DNA from: Parastagonospora avenae f. sp. tritici 18332-5
Lineage: Eukaryota; Ascomycota; Dothideomycetes; Pleosporales; Phaeosphaeriaceae
DNA: 64,000 nucleotides
Direction of reading: 5' to 3'
Assembly: GCA_022559985.1 (NCBI GenBank)
Contig: JAFJTR010000045.1
Coordinates: 1-64,000 of the forward strand
This document shows, piece by piece, positions 22,164 through 31,911 of this stretch. Position 1 is the stretch's first letter; the number at the start of each line of letters is the position of its first letter. A model generated the notes under the pieces. It saw only the letters and a list, made by a program, of their open reading frames with translations, was not told the DNA's origin and did not search any database. Made by a program: the position numbers and the translations under genes.

Positions 22164-22567
22164 CTACTTTGCAGCAGCCTTCTTCGCTTCGGCTTCACGA
22201 GAGAAAGTCAGCCGAATTCCTCGAAAATATATCCAAGAGAGGGAGCCCATGGGAGGTCCGATGGTTTGGGCCAGTTCGTATGAGCAGAGACAGAAACATA
22301 CCGGCTTCCTGCTTGGCGCGCATGATGGCAGCCTGCTCCTCCTTGGTCCTAGCAAACTGCGTACCGGTTTGCTAGTCACGTCCTCATCAGCCTCACATAT
22401 CCCTCCACCTAGAATTCACATCAACCTACAGTGTTCTTTCCCTTCTGTGCAAGCCATCAGTATGCGATCGCAAAGGCGGTGTGGAGCGAGATGGAGTGAC
22501 TTACCTGGCCCTGAGCCTTCGCCTGGGCCTTCATTCGATCCTGTTCGCGCTGGTTGCCACGAGCCAT
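22164..22567 (-). CDS. SERF-like small basic protein
   Basis: A 53-residue protein of the SERF/4F5 family, small charged helical proteins known as modifiers of protein aggregation and RNA binders. Three exons (22164-22192, 22302-22371, 22505-22567) join in frame. The N-terminus MARGNQREQDRMKAQAKAQ is the family signature, followed by QTGTQFARTKEEQAAIMRAK and ending EAKKAAAK. The introns (109 and 133 nt) are longer than most in this window and together exceed the coding length. The gene is easily missed by automated callers because every exon is under 75 nt. Confidence 0.8.
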
Positions 22568-23675
22568 TTTGATGGAGATGAAAATTTATATGAGGTAAAA
22601 TACGCTTTAGTGTTAAGAGTGTTTGATGCCGGCAATGGAGAATTGAGGTTCAAGTGCAGTAAGCGCGACAGAGATCGGATAAAAATAACGCAGGTTTGCT
22701 GCTCGGCGAATGAGGGTACCTAGCGCGCGCATGGGCTGGAACCGGCGAGTCGTGGTCGAGCCCATCGAGATCACGACTGCTGTTACTTATCGGTCGCACA
22801 CTGTGAAACATGCTTGCTGGCTTTTTCCTACTTGCGCTGTACATTCCTGTATTTTCGCGATAAGTTAATTCGACCTGTTCGATGCGCAAGGCCGCTTGTC
22901 TTGAAATCCGCGTCTCGAATCCAGCCTGTCGTGCCAGGCTTCTTGTGTACCGAGATCAGGTGTACCAGTAGAGCGGCCACGCAGCAATAATTCGTGCGCG
23001 TCTGCTTAAACTCAATCTATTGTTGGAGGCAAATTTCCATCTAATACATAAGCCTGGATAGACTCAACAACTGACTAGTATGTTGCGAAGAGCGAAAATA
23101 ACCTTCAAGTTAGACAGCTCAACTGAACTGCCCTTGATTGTGAGGCACAGCGCTTGCAGCACCTGGTGCGGCACATGCACCTGTACCGCTGTATCGCCAC
23201 AACGCGGATCAGTGAAACCGGGAATGTAACAGACAGGCAGATGATGTTGTTGGATCTCTCTGGCTGCGAGATCTTACTCGCTGCACATTTCCAGACGGCC
23301 CCGGCCCGTTCCTCGTTCTTGCACAAAGCGGCAGACAGTGCGAGGCTATTGGTTGATATGTACCCGTACGTCAAGAATCATGCAGACATGCCCGCGTACC
23401 AGTTTAAGGGCTGTGGTCGCTTTCCGGATTCCAAAAAAACATTTCAGCTCATATGAAATGTTTGTCTGAGAGCTTCGGCGAGCATTCCTTAACGCACCCG
23501 CCGGGTTAGAGTGATGTGTGTTGCCAACTACGCCAGAAAGTGACTGGACTGCCATATTTAGCAGTTTTTCTTGTAGCCTGAAGGTATACACATCATCGCT
23601 AGCTTCAATGCGACCCTGATATATGTGTCTGACGCTGACAAGCTTGCAGTACCCCTGAGTACCTCAAGTAGAACC
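22568..23675. other. Divergent intergenic region
   Basis: About 1.1 kb between the SERF-like and HET gene starts. A 100-codon plus-strand ORF (23154-23456) shows no family features. No gene is called. Confidence 0.45.
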
Positions 23676-25502
23676 ATGACAGCGTTGCGGCGAAGCTATA
23701 CGTATAGCACACTTCCCCAGGGCGACGTCTTTCGATATCTCGTCCTCCAACCTGGTGTTGGGAATGATACTCTTGTTTGCAATCTGCAGACTAACGCTAT
23801 ATCCGACGCAGAGTATGATGCTGTATCGTATGTCTGGGGCACTTCGGTGCGGAATCACAGTATTCAGTGCGACGATCATGAACTCATGATCACAGAAGCT
23901 TTGTCCCAAGTTCTGAAGCGAGTTCGACTACCCGACAAACCTCGAGCGCTCTGGGCGGACAGCATATGCATTAACCAAGATAACCTACAAGATAAGGGAC
24001 ATCAAGTCGGCCTCATGGGAAAAATCTACCGATTTGCGAAAAGTGTCTTGATCTACATAGGCTCAGATGATGACAGCCACGGGGCGGCTGTGATCTCGCT
24101 GTTGGAAGACGTCAATCGAATGATCAAGGACTCATGCCAGCAAATTGATATGTCATGGAATTCGTTCCCAGAAAATACTGGCAAAGAAACCCCTTTCTTG
24201 GAGGACCCTCGATGGCACTCGCTTCATGTTTTTGTAAGCGAAAGCTGGTTTGATCGCGGATGGGTGGTCCAAGAAGCAGCGCTAGCTCGTCGTGCTCAAG
24301 TAATTTGGGGTCAAACCCTACTTGAATGGGATAAGCTGATGCGTCTCTACGTTTGGTTCACTACGCGCGGTGGCCAAATTTACAACGGTATCGGGTTTGA
24401 CGCAGTTCAGATCAATGCACACATGGATGTGTACCTGGAGACTCACAAAGACTTTTGCCGAGCATTCTACACAGAAGCATCATGGGGAAATCTATCAATA
24501 CTGCGAACACTAAATTGCGCAAAAGAATTGGATGTCAGCAATCAGCGAGACCGAATTTACGCCTTCATGGCACTGCCTCAGGTCGCTGGACAACTTGTTG
24601 AAATACAGCTACGGCCAGACTACTCTGCCCCTTATCTCGAAACATATCATCGGTTTGCTGCGGAATATATACGAGCATCTGGAAGTCCTGAGCTGCTAGA
24701 TTATGTCAGCCACGACGACTCCTCCCTAACAAGTGGTACTGCGTCTTGGGTACCGCGATGGGACATATGCACATGGTCGCTCAGCCAGTCATCCTCAGCA
24801 TCATCTGGAATACGATCCCGCGCTCTTACAGTCCCCAAACCACTCATCACTGAGAGTGGGCTCTTGAAGGTTCGAGGTGTAGTTGTGGATAGCATACATT
24901 ATGCATCCCATGTTTTCGACTGGGACACAACTACTCCAGAATCTTTAAAAGCCATCTGGGACAATATTATGGTAGCTCAGATAGATTCGCCATATGGTTC
25001 ATCGGCATTCGTGCTGGACGCATTCCTTGATGCGCTGAGCAGTGGTACTTACGATGGAGAGCGGTCTCAGTGGCGAAGATCCCGCCAACGTTTCAGGTTG
25101 GAAGTACTGCTGAAGCAGGATTTGAAGGACGCACAAATTTCAAAACGTGATTCGGTCACGACTGAGATAGACGATACCATCGACCTCTACTTCGATAAGG
25201 TTCGATCACGAGTTCACAACCGTCGAATTATCCTCACACAGCGTGGATACTTAGGCCTAGCTCCGATGCCTGCGCGAGAGGGAGATTCATGCGCTCTCAT
25301 ATTTGGTTGCGCGAAACCATGTTTGCTGCGAAGGGCAAATCAAGAATTGGGTTACCAGATGATAGGCGCAACAACGCTCATGGGAAAGGATTGCTACGAG
25401 GAAGAGGACGGTGGAGTGTGCTTTTGGTATATGCTGGGCGAGGACGAAAGCAGAGAATGGGCGGACTGGGATGTGGAGGAGCAAGATATTTTTTTGTGCT
25501 GA
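23676..25502 (+). CDS. HET-domain (heterokaryon incompatibility) protein
   Basis: An intact, intronless 608-residue protein with an N-terminal HET domain. In filamentous fungi such domains trigger cell death or growth arrest after fusion of incompatible strains. HET signature blocks are AEYDAVSYVWG (about residue 50), LWADSICINQDNLQDKGHQV and MGKIYRFAKSVLIYIG (to about residue 140). The rest is a typical family C-terminus including SESWFDRGWVVQEA, RDRIYAFMAL and the final RGYLGLAPMPAREGD with IFGCAKPCLLRR. The start is the first in-frame ATG (MTALRRSYTYSTLP); an upstream GTG at 23625 is in frame but not a likely initiator. Downstream of it lies a split gene, and a C-terminal relic of a paralogue lies about 8 kb upstream. 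No partner domain such as NACHT or a patatin-like lipase is fused. Confidence 0.88.
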   Translation: MTALRRSYTYSTLPQGDVFRYLVLQPGVGNDTLVCNLQTNAISDAEYDAVSYVWGTSVRNHSIQCDDHELMITEALSQVLKRVRLPDKPRALWADSICINQDNLQDKGHQVGLMGKIYRFAKSVLIYIGSDDDSHGAAVISLLEDVNRMIKDSCQQIDMSWNSFPENTGKETPFLEDPRWHSLHVFVSESWFDRGWVVQEAALARRAQVIWGQTLLEWDKLMRLYVWFTTRGGQIYNGIGFDAVQINAHMDVYLETHKDFCRAFYTEASWGNLSILRTLNCAKELDVSNQRDRIYAFMALPQVAGQLVEIQLRPDYSAPYLETYHRFAAEYIRASGSPELLDYVSHDDSSLTSGTASWVPRWDICTWSLSQSSSASSGIRSRALTVPKPLITESGLLKVRGVVVDSIHYASHVFDWDTTTPESLKAIWDNIMVAQIDSPYGSSAFVLDAFLDALSSGTYDGERSQWRRSRQRFRLEVLLKQDLKDAQISKRDSVTTEIDDTIDLYFDKVRSRVHNRRIILTQRGYLGLAPMPAREGDSCALIFGCAKPCLLRRANQELGYQMIGATTLMGKDCYEEEDGGVCFWYMLGEDESREWADWDVEEQDIFLC

Positions 25503-26079
25503 TATGTACTGGATTTGGCGATATTCGTCTGGGCTGTGTTTCTCGACCAACGACGCTGCTCCAATTCCCCAGCCTGGCGGTACCCGGAGCCATGACCCCA
25601 ATGACATTTCACCCACAGTGGTCAAATCACAACAGGTACCATTGAAGGGCAGCCTAGTACAATCACTTACGTATCTCTTCCTCGGATACTTCACGGGCTT
25701 GTTCTTATATTTCCCGAAACCTGCGCATACAACTCACCGCACACTATCTCCCTCTACGGACCCGAATCTTCCTTCTTCGATTCCCGCTAATATATTCAAC
25801 CAACTCTGTGTGTTGGTTGGCTTTGCACTGAGTGCGAAAATGGAAATAACGATAACTAGGAATGCACTCTGTTTGGTTGTTCTTGTTTTGATGTATGTCC
25901 AAAGGAGGAGAACTACAGAAGGGAGGGCTCAGGGGTTCTGGTCTGAGCGCTGCTCGGACGCTGCGATCAGTGCGCTCTTTCGCGTGACTGAGATCAGTGC
26001 GCCTGATCGCGTGGTTGAGATATTGTCGATACTGATGATCCAACACTGTGCGATCGAAACTAGCACACTTCCACAAAAG

Positions 26080-26639
26080 ATGTCTGCACCCGGTCTTGCT
26101 GAGAGAGTGCTTCGTCTATCACAGGAGCTGTGCAACATGGTGTACTCGCAATTCTGGGACGAAGAGACTGACCACGCTCTCCCACTTCTTCAAATCCTCG
26201 AGTCAGGTGGCACATCCACTAAGCTACCGAAATCGCAGACATGAAGATCGTCGGCGAACAAATTGCAGCAGAAGCAGTGGATTGGCTATTTAACAACTCA
26301 CTCCATCTTACCGTCAATCCTCCCTCAGGTCCTCCAGGGTTCTTCAGCGACGACATCTTTGCAACTGGCGTGTATGCTGGAGCATGTACTCTTCTCCGAC
26401 TGACCATCGAGATCACGGACATGGACTGCAATGTGTTGGGCTTACAAGCGCTCACAACGGCAAAGCTCCGCGATAATTTCCAACTAAAAATTCGCATCAG
26501 CTCTGGGGAGAAGAGTATCAAAAGGATCATTCAGCTCAGCGTCCGACTCGCAGAGTTACCTATTCCCGCCACTGCTGTCGTCGTCGTAGCTGAGGATTTC
26601 GAACCCTGGGATGTGACAGATCTGAAGGGAGAACCATAA
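26080..26639 (+). pseudogene. Uncharacterised fungal protein, split by a frameshift
   Basis: Two adjacent ORFs look like one gene of an uncharacterised Pezizomycotina family, which I recognise only by its pattern. The first part (MSAPGLAERVLRLSQELCNM, then VYSQFWDEET) resembles the common fungal start FLRLPxELRNxIY, often compared with F-box-like proteins. The second part contains VGEQIAAEAVDWLFNN, LTIEITDMD and a hydrophobic segment near its end. The frame must change near 26200-26223; the only GT...AG there spans 17 nt, too short for an intron. Beyond the TAA at 26637-26639 the frame continues as SVWKDALHGLLRS, so that stop may also be secondary (CAA to TAA). The gene is either a pseudogene or has an unseen splice pattern. 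Confidence 0.4.
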
Positions 26640-27746
26640 TCAGTTTGGAAGGACGCTCTGCATGGCTTGTTGCGATCTAGAACGGATCGCCAGATACGAG
26701 TAAGTCAAGAGCGTGGGGGGGTGGTGAGATTTATGTGCTAACTGGTTCTGTAGCTTTTTGTGAATCGGGCCACGATTGCCCTGTTGATGGGGGATTTTAG
26801 AGCTCAGATTAGGGCTATTCGTGGTCAACGGAGACGTTGCCGTTGTACAATTTTGTGAATGGCCGGGCGAGTTAGTTGGTCACATGTCGAGTACCATGTC
26901 TGACTCTTGGGAGGCGGTCCGTACACCTTCATACTTCTCACAACATGGAAACAAAATCAGGGATAGGGTCTGGTAGGTGGTAGCATACTGGATAGCCTGA
27001 AGCTATACGAAGAAAAATGCTGTCGCATATGAAGCATAGTAATGCGAGTGGTGCTGTATAAATCTTCCGACCAACAATATATCTGCAAGAGCTTTTTCAC
27101 TTATGTTTGTAGCTTGATCTACAGTATTGCAGTACTAATTAGTTAAATATTAGAGGTAGTTTGTGATCCATCACTGTACTTATGAGCTCGTGCGTGGACA
27201 TAAAGAACTTAGACTTCCATTAGCCTCCCAGAACAAATTGCTTAAGCAGTAATAGATGCTGCATCTTTGCTCTAATATCATGGCATGGTTTTAGCAAAAT
27301 CCAACCCATCTTCACCTCCAATCAAAACATCATGGTGCATCCATAAGCACCTCACCAAGCTAACACAAGATCAGCCATCTCCCCACCAAACCACCACACC
27401 ACCATTCTCGCAAAATTAACAGACCTCCATTTCCCGATCACCATTTCATCTTAATCATCCGCACCTCCACCAACCCAATCTCAAACTCAATCTCAATCTC
27501 GATCTCCTCCCGCGCCCCGCACCGATCCCGTCCCTCCGCCCAATCATCACCTTGTCCACCATCCACCGCATCATGATCGCCAGACACTGGGTTTCATCAT
27601 ACGAACGGCAAATCGGTAGTGACGATTTTACAAAAAAGGACGTCACTGAGCGGACATGTCGGAAGCCAGGTGGATACAAGGTTCGCCAGATATGGAATTC
27701 GTTTCGAGTGTGGTGGTGCGAAGGAGCTTGCGATGGTGACTAGGTA
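26640..27746. other. AT-rich intergenic region, no supported gene
   Basis: About 1.1 kb with low coding signal. It is noticeably AT-rich around 27000-27300, then has a C-rich stretch near 27340-27550. Confidence 0.5.
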
Positions 27747-28330
27747 GCGCAATGTGTAAGTTAAGGAACGTTGGAACGCCGTATGTAAGAAGCAAGTCCA
27801 CGCGAAAGCATGCCGAATTTACTTCACTCTCGATAGTATACAGGGAAGTGAGAAGTAGACCGCAACGTCAGCTTTTGCATTTCATCCTCCTCGGAATAGT
27901 ATGCGACGGACTGGGTAGCGCACTGTGTAAGCAATATTGGAACAATAGGTGCGACAAACGTAAGAACTAGGTACATATGCATGTCAACGCGAAAGGTGTC
28001 CCGAACTTTGCAGATTAGAGATTCATTGTGTTTCGCGAGTATCATCCCTGGAGAGTCATCTATTGCATCGCATCCTCGACAGGGTCGTGCACTGTGTAAG
28101 AGTTTCGAGATAGTCTGCGACGAAAAGTAAGCAGTAAGTCAACGTAGGGAACGCATTACTACCGAGCTCGAGCAATATCAAACTTCAGTATTTTTTGGCG
28201 AGTATCATCCCTGCAGAGTCATCTATCGCATCGCATGCTCAACTAGGTGGTGCACGGTGTAAGAGTCTCATGATAAGGTATACCGCGACAAGAGTAAGCA
28301 GAACGTCAACGCACTACGCCAAACATCATC
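27747..28330. repeat. Degenerate tandem repeat, four units of about 168 bp
   Basis: The core gcgcactgtgtaag and variants recur at 27747, 27918, 28087 and 28250, spaced 171, 169 and 163 bp. Within units a second core, gcgacaaacgtaag to gcgacaagagtaagcag, is followed by gtcaacgc. Units 2 and 3 also share a block of about 44 bp beginning gcgagtatcatccctg at about 28038 and 28198. No open reading frame spans the array. Function and distribution are unknown. Confidence 0.7.
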
Positions 28331-29796
28331 GAAGTTCAATATGCTGAGTACCGAATGCCTCGCAGTATCGCAGCACTTTTCGCATCAGCCCTACAACCAT
28401 GCACTACCCAGGTCCCTCACACACCAAACACCCCATGCCAACATCCATACCATTCCTCCCTCCTTCCAAAGTCCCGTCGGCCCATTCCCCCATCATCTAT
28501 CTCGCTCCTTCGGTGAATTTTCCCTGTCCTTCCTTCGGACAATTCTCCCCGACCATGCTGCTTTGAAATCCACACCAAGCGCTGCACAGCCTTACTCGCC
28601 TAAACACACCTCGTGCGAAGGGCGGGCGGCGCCGAAAGCGTACCAAGATCTAGATCACGTTTAGAGTGCTTACACTTGCGCCATAATTATATGTGTAGGG
28701 TAGGGTAGGATAGGGTTGTATCATGCATGCATGTGTTGAGGCTCATGTGCAGGCGTGCATAGCGCTCAAGTAAAAGTGAATGGATTGGGTGTCGGCGTAC
28801 GCGATGTTATGCGCGGCGTTTGTAGCTTGAGAGAACGGTAGCTGAAAGAGTTCGCAAATGTCATTTTCATTGGACGAGTTATTATTTCACAGATGTATGC
28901 TTTTGTGTCATTGCAGAAATGCTGGGTGCTACCTTAAATGTAGAAGTTTGCATACTGCATGCACTTTTGGTATGGGTACAATCTTGGGTATCTGAAAGGT
29001 CGTAATGTACAGTTTCAACCAACGAGCATAAAAAAAGCGTTGCTGTCATAAGAGAAACGCGAAAGGTGAAAATAGAGAGTCTTCTGTGTGACAAAGTGTT
29101 CATACATTTACGGAACGCTCACAAGAGCCAGATTAAATCATAACTGAGACCCGAAATCGAAATGGTGCTCCGAGAATGAACCCCAGCCATCGAATCCTCT
29201 CATGTTCATAGTTGCTTTTCCTTGGTGTTCGTTAAATCATCGCTGCGCCTACTCGTTGGTCGCTGAATCATTACGAAGTCGCTAAAAAAAGATTAAAAGA
29301 AATGTTGTACAAGAAGAACGATATGAATCAAACGCCAGACCAAGTAATCCTTGTGCCGACCAGCGGATGCGATGAAGAGAGAAGACCGAAAATGGCCGGA
29401 GACAGGAACTGTCGTGCTCCGAACGCAAAAGCGGAAATAAGCAATGGAATCAACCAGAACGCTGCACCAACCAAACGCCATGCTTACTGCATGCTTTGAA
29501 TAAGAAGAAATGAAAATAATCATTGCGACCGTTCTCGATCGGTTTGCAGAAATTTCGTGCATTGCGTGAAGGCGGAGATGCACGTCGTCGAATGTTCGCG
29601 GCCGTTCTGGAATGTACGTGTCATGTACTGGGGGTCATGCGCAGGGGCTGTGTTCTCCGCGGACCACGGCCAACTCCGTCATGATGTCGGAAGCGGGCTT
29701 GGCTTAGTCATGGTTCCCACCGCGCCTGCGATGTTTTCCGGGGAAGTCGACCTCAGGATGCACAACGCGCTGCAGATCGTGTTAGCATGGTTGCGC
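28331..29796. other. Intergenic region with a short TAGGG-rich tract
   Basis: About 1.5 kb without a supported gene, at the 3' side of the C2H2 gene. At 28693-28716 there is a short gtagggtagggtaggatagg tract resembling telomeric TTAGGG units. It is too short and irregular to call a telomere. Confidence 0.5.
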
Positions 29797-31911
29797 CTAG
29801 TGATCGCGAGTGCGGTGGATTCTTACCATGTGGCGTGTCAAAGCATCGTTGCGGGAAAAGGTCTTCTCCTCAACGCACAATGCACAACGGACCTTTTGCT
29901 TGCGTCCATTGTGAATCGTGTCCTCGTGTCGGGTAAGGTCGTACGGACGTGAGAACACGGTGTTGCACGGCTTGCCGGTGGTGGGGTTGATGCGCTCACA
30001 CTTGTGTGGGCCGGCCTGTGAGTTGCGCTCCAGAATAGCCGCAGACGTCATAGTAGTGCCGAGGTTGGCATTTCGATGACCCTCACGCTTATGCTTTTGG
30101 AGCTTTTGTGGAGTCTCGAAACGTTGGGAGCAGCCATGGTATGTACACGAGTATGTGCCAGACTCTGCGGCAGAGGAAGTTGGCTTGTGTAGGAACTGCT
30201 CGCTCCCTTGGCTGTTAGATGGTTCGGCTTCGCTCGCACTCGACTCCATAGATGTCAAGTGGGCCGGAAATTCTGGGGTCTGATCCACTGTCGAGGACAT
30301 ATTTGGTACAGAACGATACTGAGACGTCGATGACAATGGCATGCTGGTCAAATTACCCTGTGCGGATGGCGTGACGAAGTTGAAGCTCGTGGTTGACTGG
30401 AGTGATGGAGCAGCCGAGACAGGGTAGTTGGATGAGAACTGTGGAGTTGCCCAGCTGTCGCGACTGTATGACTGAGACGAAGGTGTCTCGAAGGTTGGCT
30501 GGGTGGCGGACCGATATTGTTCGCCACCCTGATACTGAGCATCGTAGTCGTTAGCGCCACTGTCCGGGAACAATGACACCTTCGAGTCCTCGTCAGCTTC
30601 GCGGTAATCCAATAGCGCGTCCTTGGGCGAGATAGTCTTCGGCTCTGAATCCTGGCTAGATTGCATCTGCGACTTCATTGCGTAAGCAGCATCAGTCTTG
30701 CGACTCTGCTCACGTGCCGCGGCAGCAGTATGAACCATTGACGAGTTGAAGTTGTTGCTAGGCTGGCGATATGGCGAGCCACGTCGGAACGGTGAGTCAC
30801 CTCTTGAGGCAGTGCTGGTTGGCGACTGTGACCGCGCGTACTGTGCTGCCTGCAATGCTCGCTGAACATTCTCATTGGTGTTGCTGCGATATGGCGACAG
30901 CAATGATGATTGGGCGGGCTTGGTCTGTGGTATTGACTGCGCTACAGCGCTGGGGTCGTAGAAGTTGTCGGCAGCAATGTCTGTGTACGTCCTCTCGAAC
31001 TTGGGTACAGTGTGCTGGCGTGTGTCTGGATTATCGTAAGTACAGAACTGATTGAATAGCCAGGAGTCGACCATGCAGTGGGTCTCACCATTGGCAGGAA
31101 CCTTGAAGTCCATCTCGTCCTGCGCAGTGTGTGGCGTGGCCGGCGAATCGTGGCCGTAGCTCGACACGGACTGTCTAGCAGAGTGTGCAAAGTCAGGCAC
31201 TTCGTCGCCCTGGTCCATGAGCGCTTGCTTGAGCGACATGTGTGCGCCCATTGTCTGGTCCATGTTGGCCGAGTTCGTGTTATAGTTGTTGAAGTTGTTC
31301 GAGTTCATGAACGACTCTTGCGTGGGTGTGTGTGACGGAGTAGGAAGATGATTCGAGTAAGACCTGATTAGTTTGTCAGCCATGGTCAGGGAGTCGGCTC
31401 GCGTGGTCGCACACGATGGCATAATTTTGGAGCTGGCGACATACTGGTAACTGGCTGAAGGTCCTACTGTCTGGAACTGTGAGGCACTTGAGCCGACTGA
31501 AGAGGAAGACGATGCTCGCTGGTGTCCTCTTACGGGTGTCTGTAGTGACTGGCTCTGCGCGTTGCCGTAGTTCCACGATTCGAGGCCGACTCCGTTGTTG
31601 TTGGTCGATAACATGGGTGACTGTGTGAAGATGTTCTGAGGCAGCTGTGGTGTTGGTGTCGATTGCTGAATTCGGATAGCCGGGTTCGCGAAGTCGGTGT
31701 AGGCAGTCGTCATGAACGAGTTAGGCAAGTTGTTGGTGGCCTGGTTGCCGAAAGACTGTTGCTGGGACTCGAGATAGTCGTGGAGCAGCTTGTGGTCGAA
31801 GAACTGCGGTTGGGGGGCGAACTGCTGTGGTAGCTGTTGATAGGCGAAGGTAGTCGAGGACGGTGGTGACGGTATTGATTGCTGCTGACGTCGTGTGGAT
31901 TGCGCTAACAT
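29797..31911 (-). CDS. C2H2 zinc-finger transcription factor
   Basis: An intronless 704-residue regulator. The first about 570 residues are Gln/Ser/Asn/Pro-rich and probably disordered (e.g. QQLPQQFAPQPQFF), as in fungal activation regions. Three C2H2 fingers lie in the last about 115 residues. Finger 1 has YSCTYHGCSQRF...HKREGH, and finger 2 is an extended type, HKCERINPTTGKPC...FSRPYDLTRH. Finger 3 has VRCALC...FSRNDALTRH. The extended second finger with a ten-residue Cys-Cys loop is characteristic of a conserved Pezizomycotina group sometimes compared with yeast Rpn4; I cannot confirm that. The start is the ATG at 31911; an in-frame TTG three codons upstream is unlikely. It is a probable nuclear DNA-binding protein. 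Confidence 0.82.
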   Translation of the reverse strand: MLAQSTRRQQQSIPSPPSSTTFAYQQLPQQFAPQPQFFDHKLLHDYLESQQQSFGNQATNNLPNSFMTTAYTDFANPAIRIQQSTPTPQLPQNIFTQSPMLSTNNNGVGLESWNYGNAQSQSLQTPVRGHQRASSSSSVGSSASQFQTVGPSASYQYVASSKIMPSCATTRADSLTMADKLIRSYSNHLPTPSHTPTQESFMNSNNFNNYNTNSANMDQTMGAHMSLKQALMDQGDEVPDFAHSARQSVSSYGHDSPATPHTAQDEMDFKVPANGETHCMVDSWLFNQFCTYDNPDTRQHTVPKFERTYTDIAADNFYDPSAVAQSIPQTKPAQSSLLSPYRSNTNENVQRALQAAQYARSQSPTSTASRGDSPFRRGSPYRQPSNNFNSSMVHTAAAAREQSRKTDAAYAMKSQMQSSQDSEPKTISPKDALLDYREADEDSKVSLFPDSGANDYDAQYQGGEQYRSATQPTFETPSSQSYSRDSWATPQFSSNYPVSAAPSLQSTTSFNFVTPSAQGNLTSMPLSSTSQYRSVPNMSSTVDQTPEFPAHLTSMESSASEAEPSNSQGSEQFLHKPTSSAAESGTYSCTYHGCSQRFETPQKLQKHKREGHRNANLGTTMTSAAILERNSQAGPHKCERINPTTGKPCNTVFSRPYDLTRHEDTIHNGRKQKVRCALCVEEKTFSRNDALTRHMVRIHRTRDH

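Noticed and set aside
25411..26079. In-frame extension upstream of the split gene overlapping the HET 3' end
   Set aside because: It opens at GTG inside the HET coding sequence and has no conserved pattern before the ATG at 26080.
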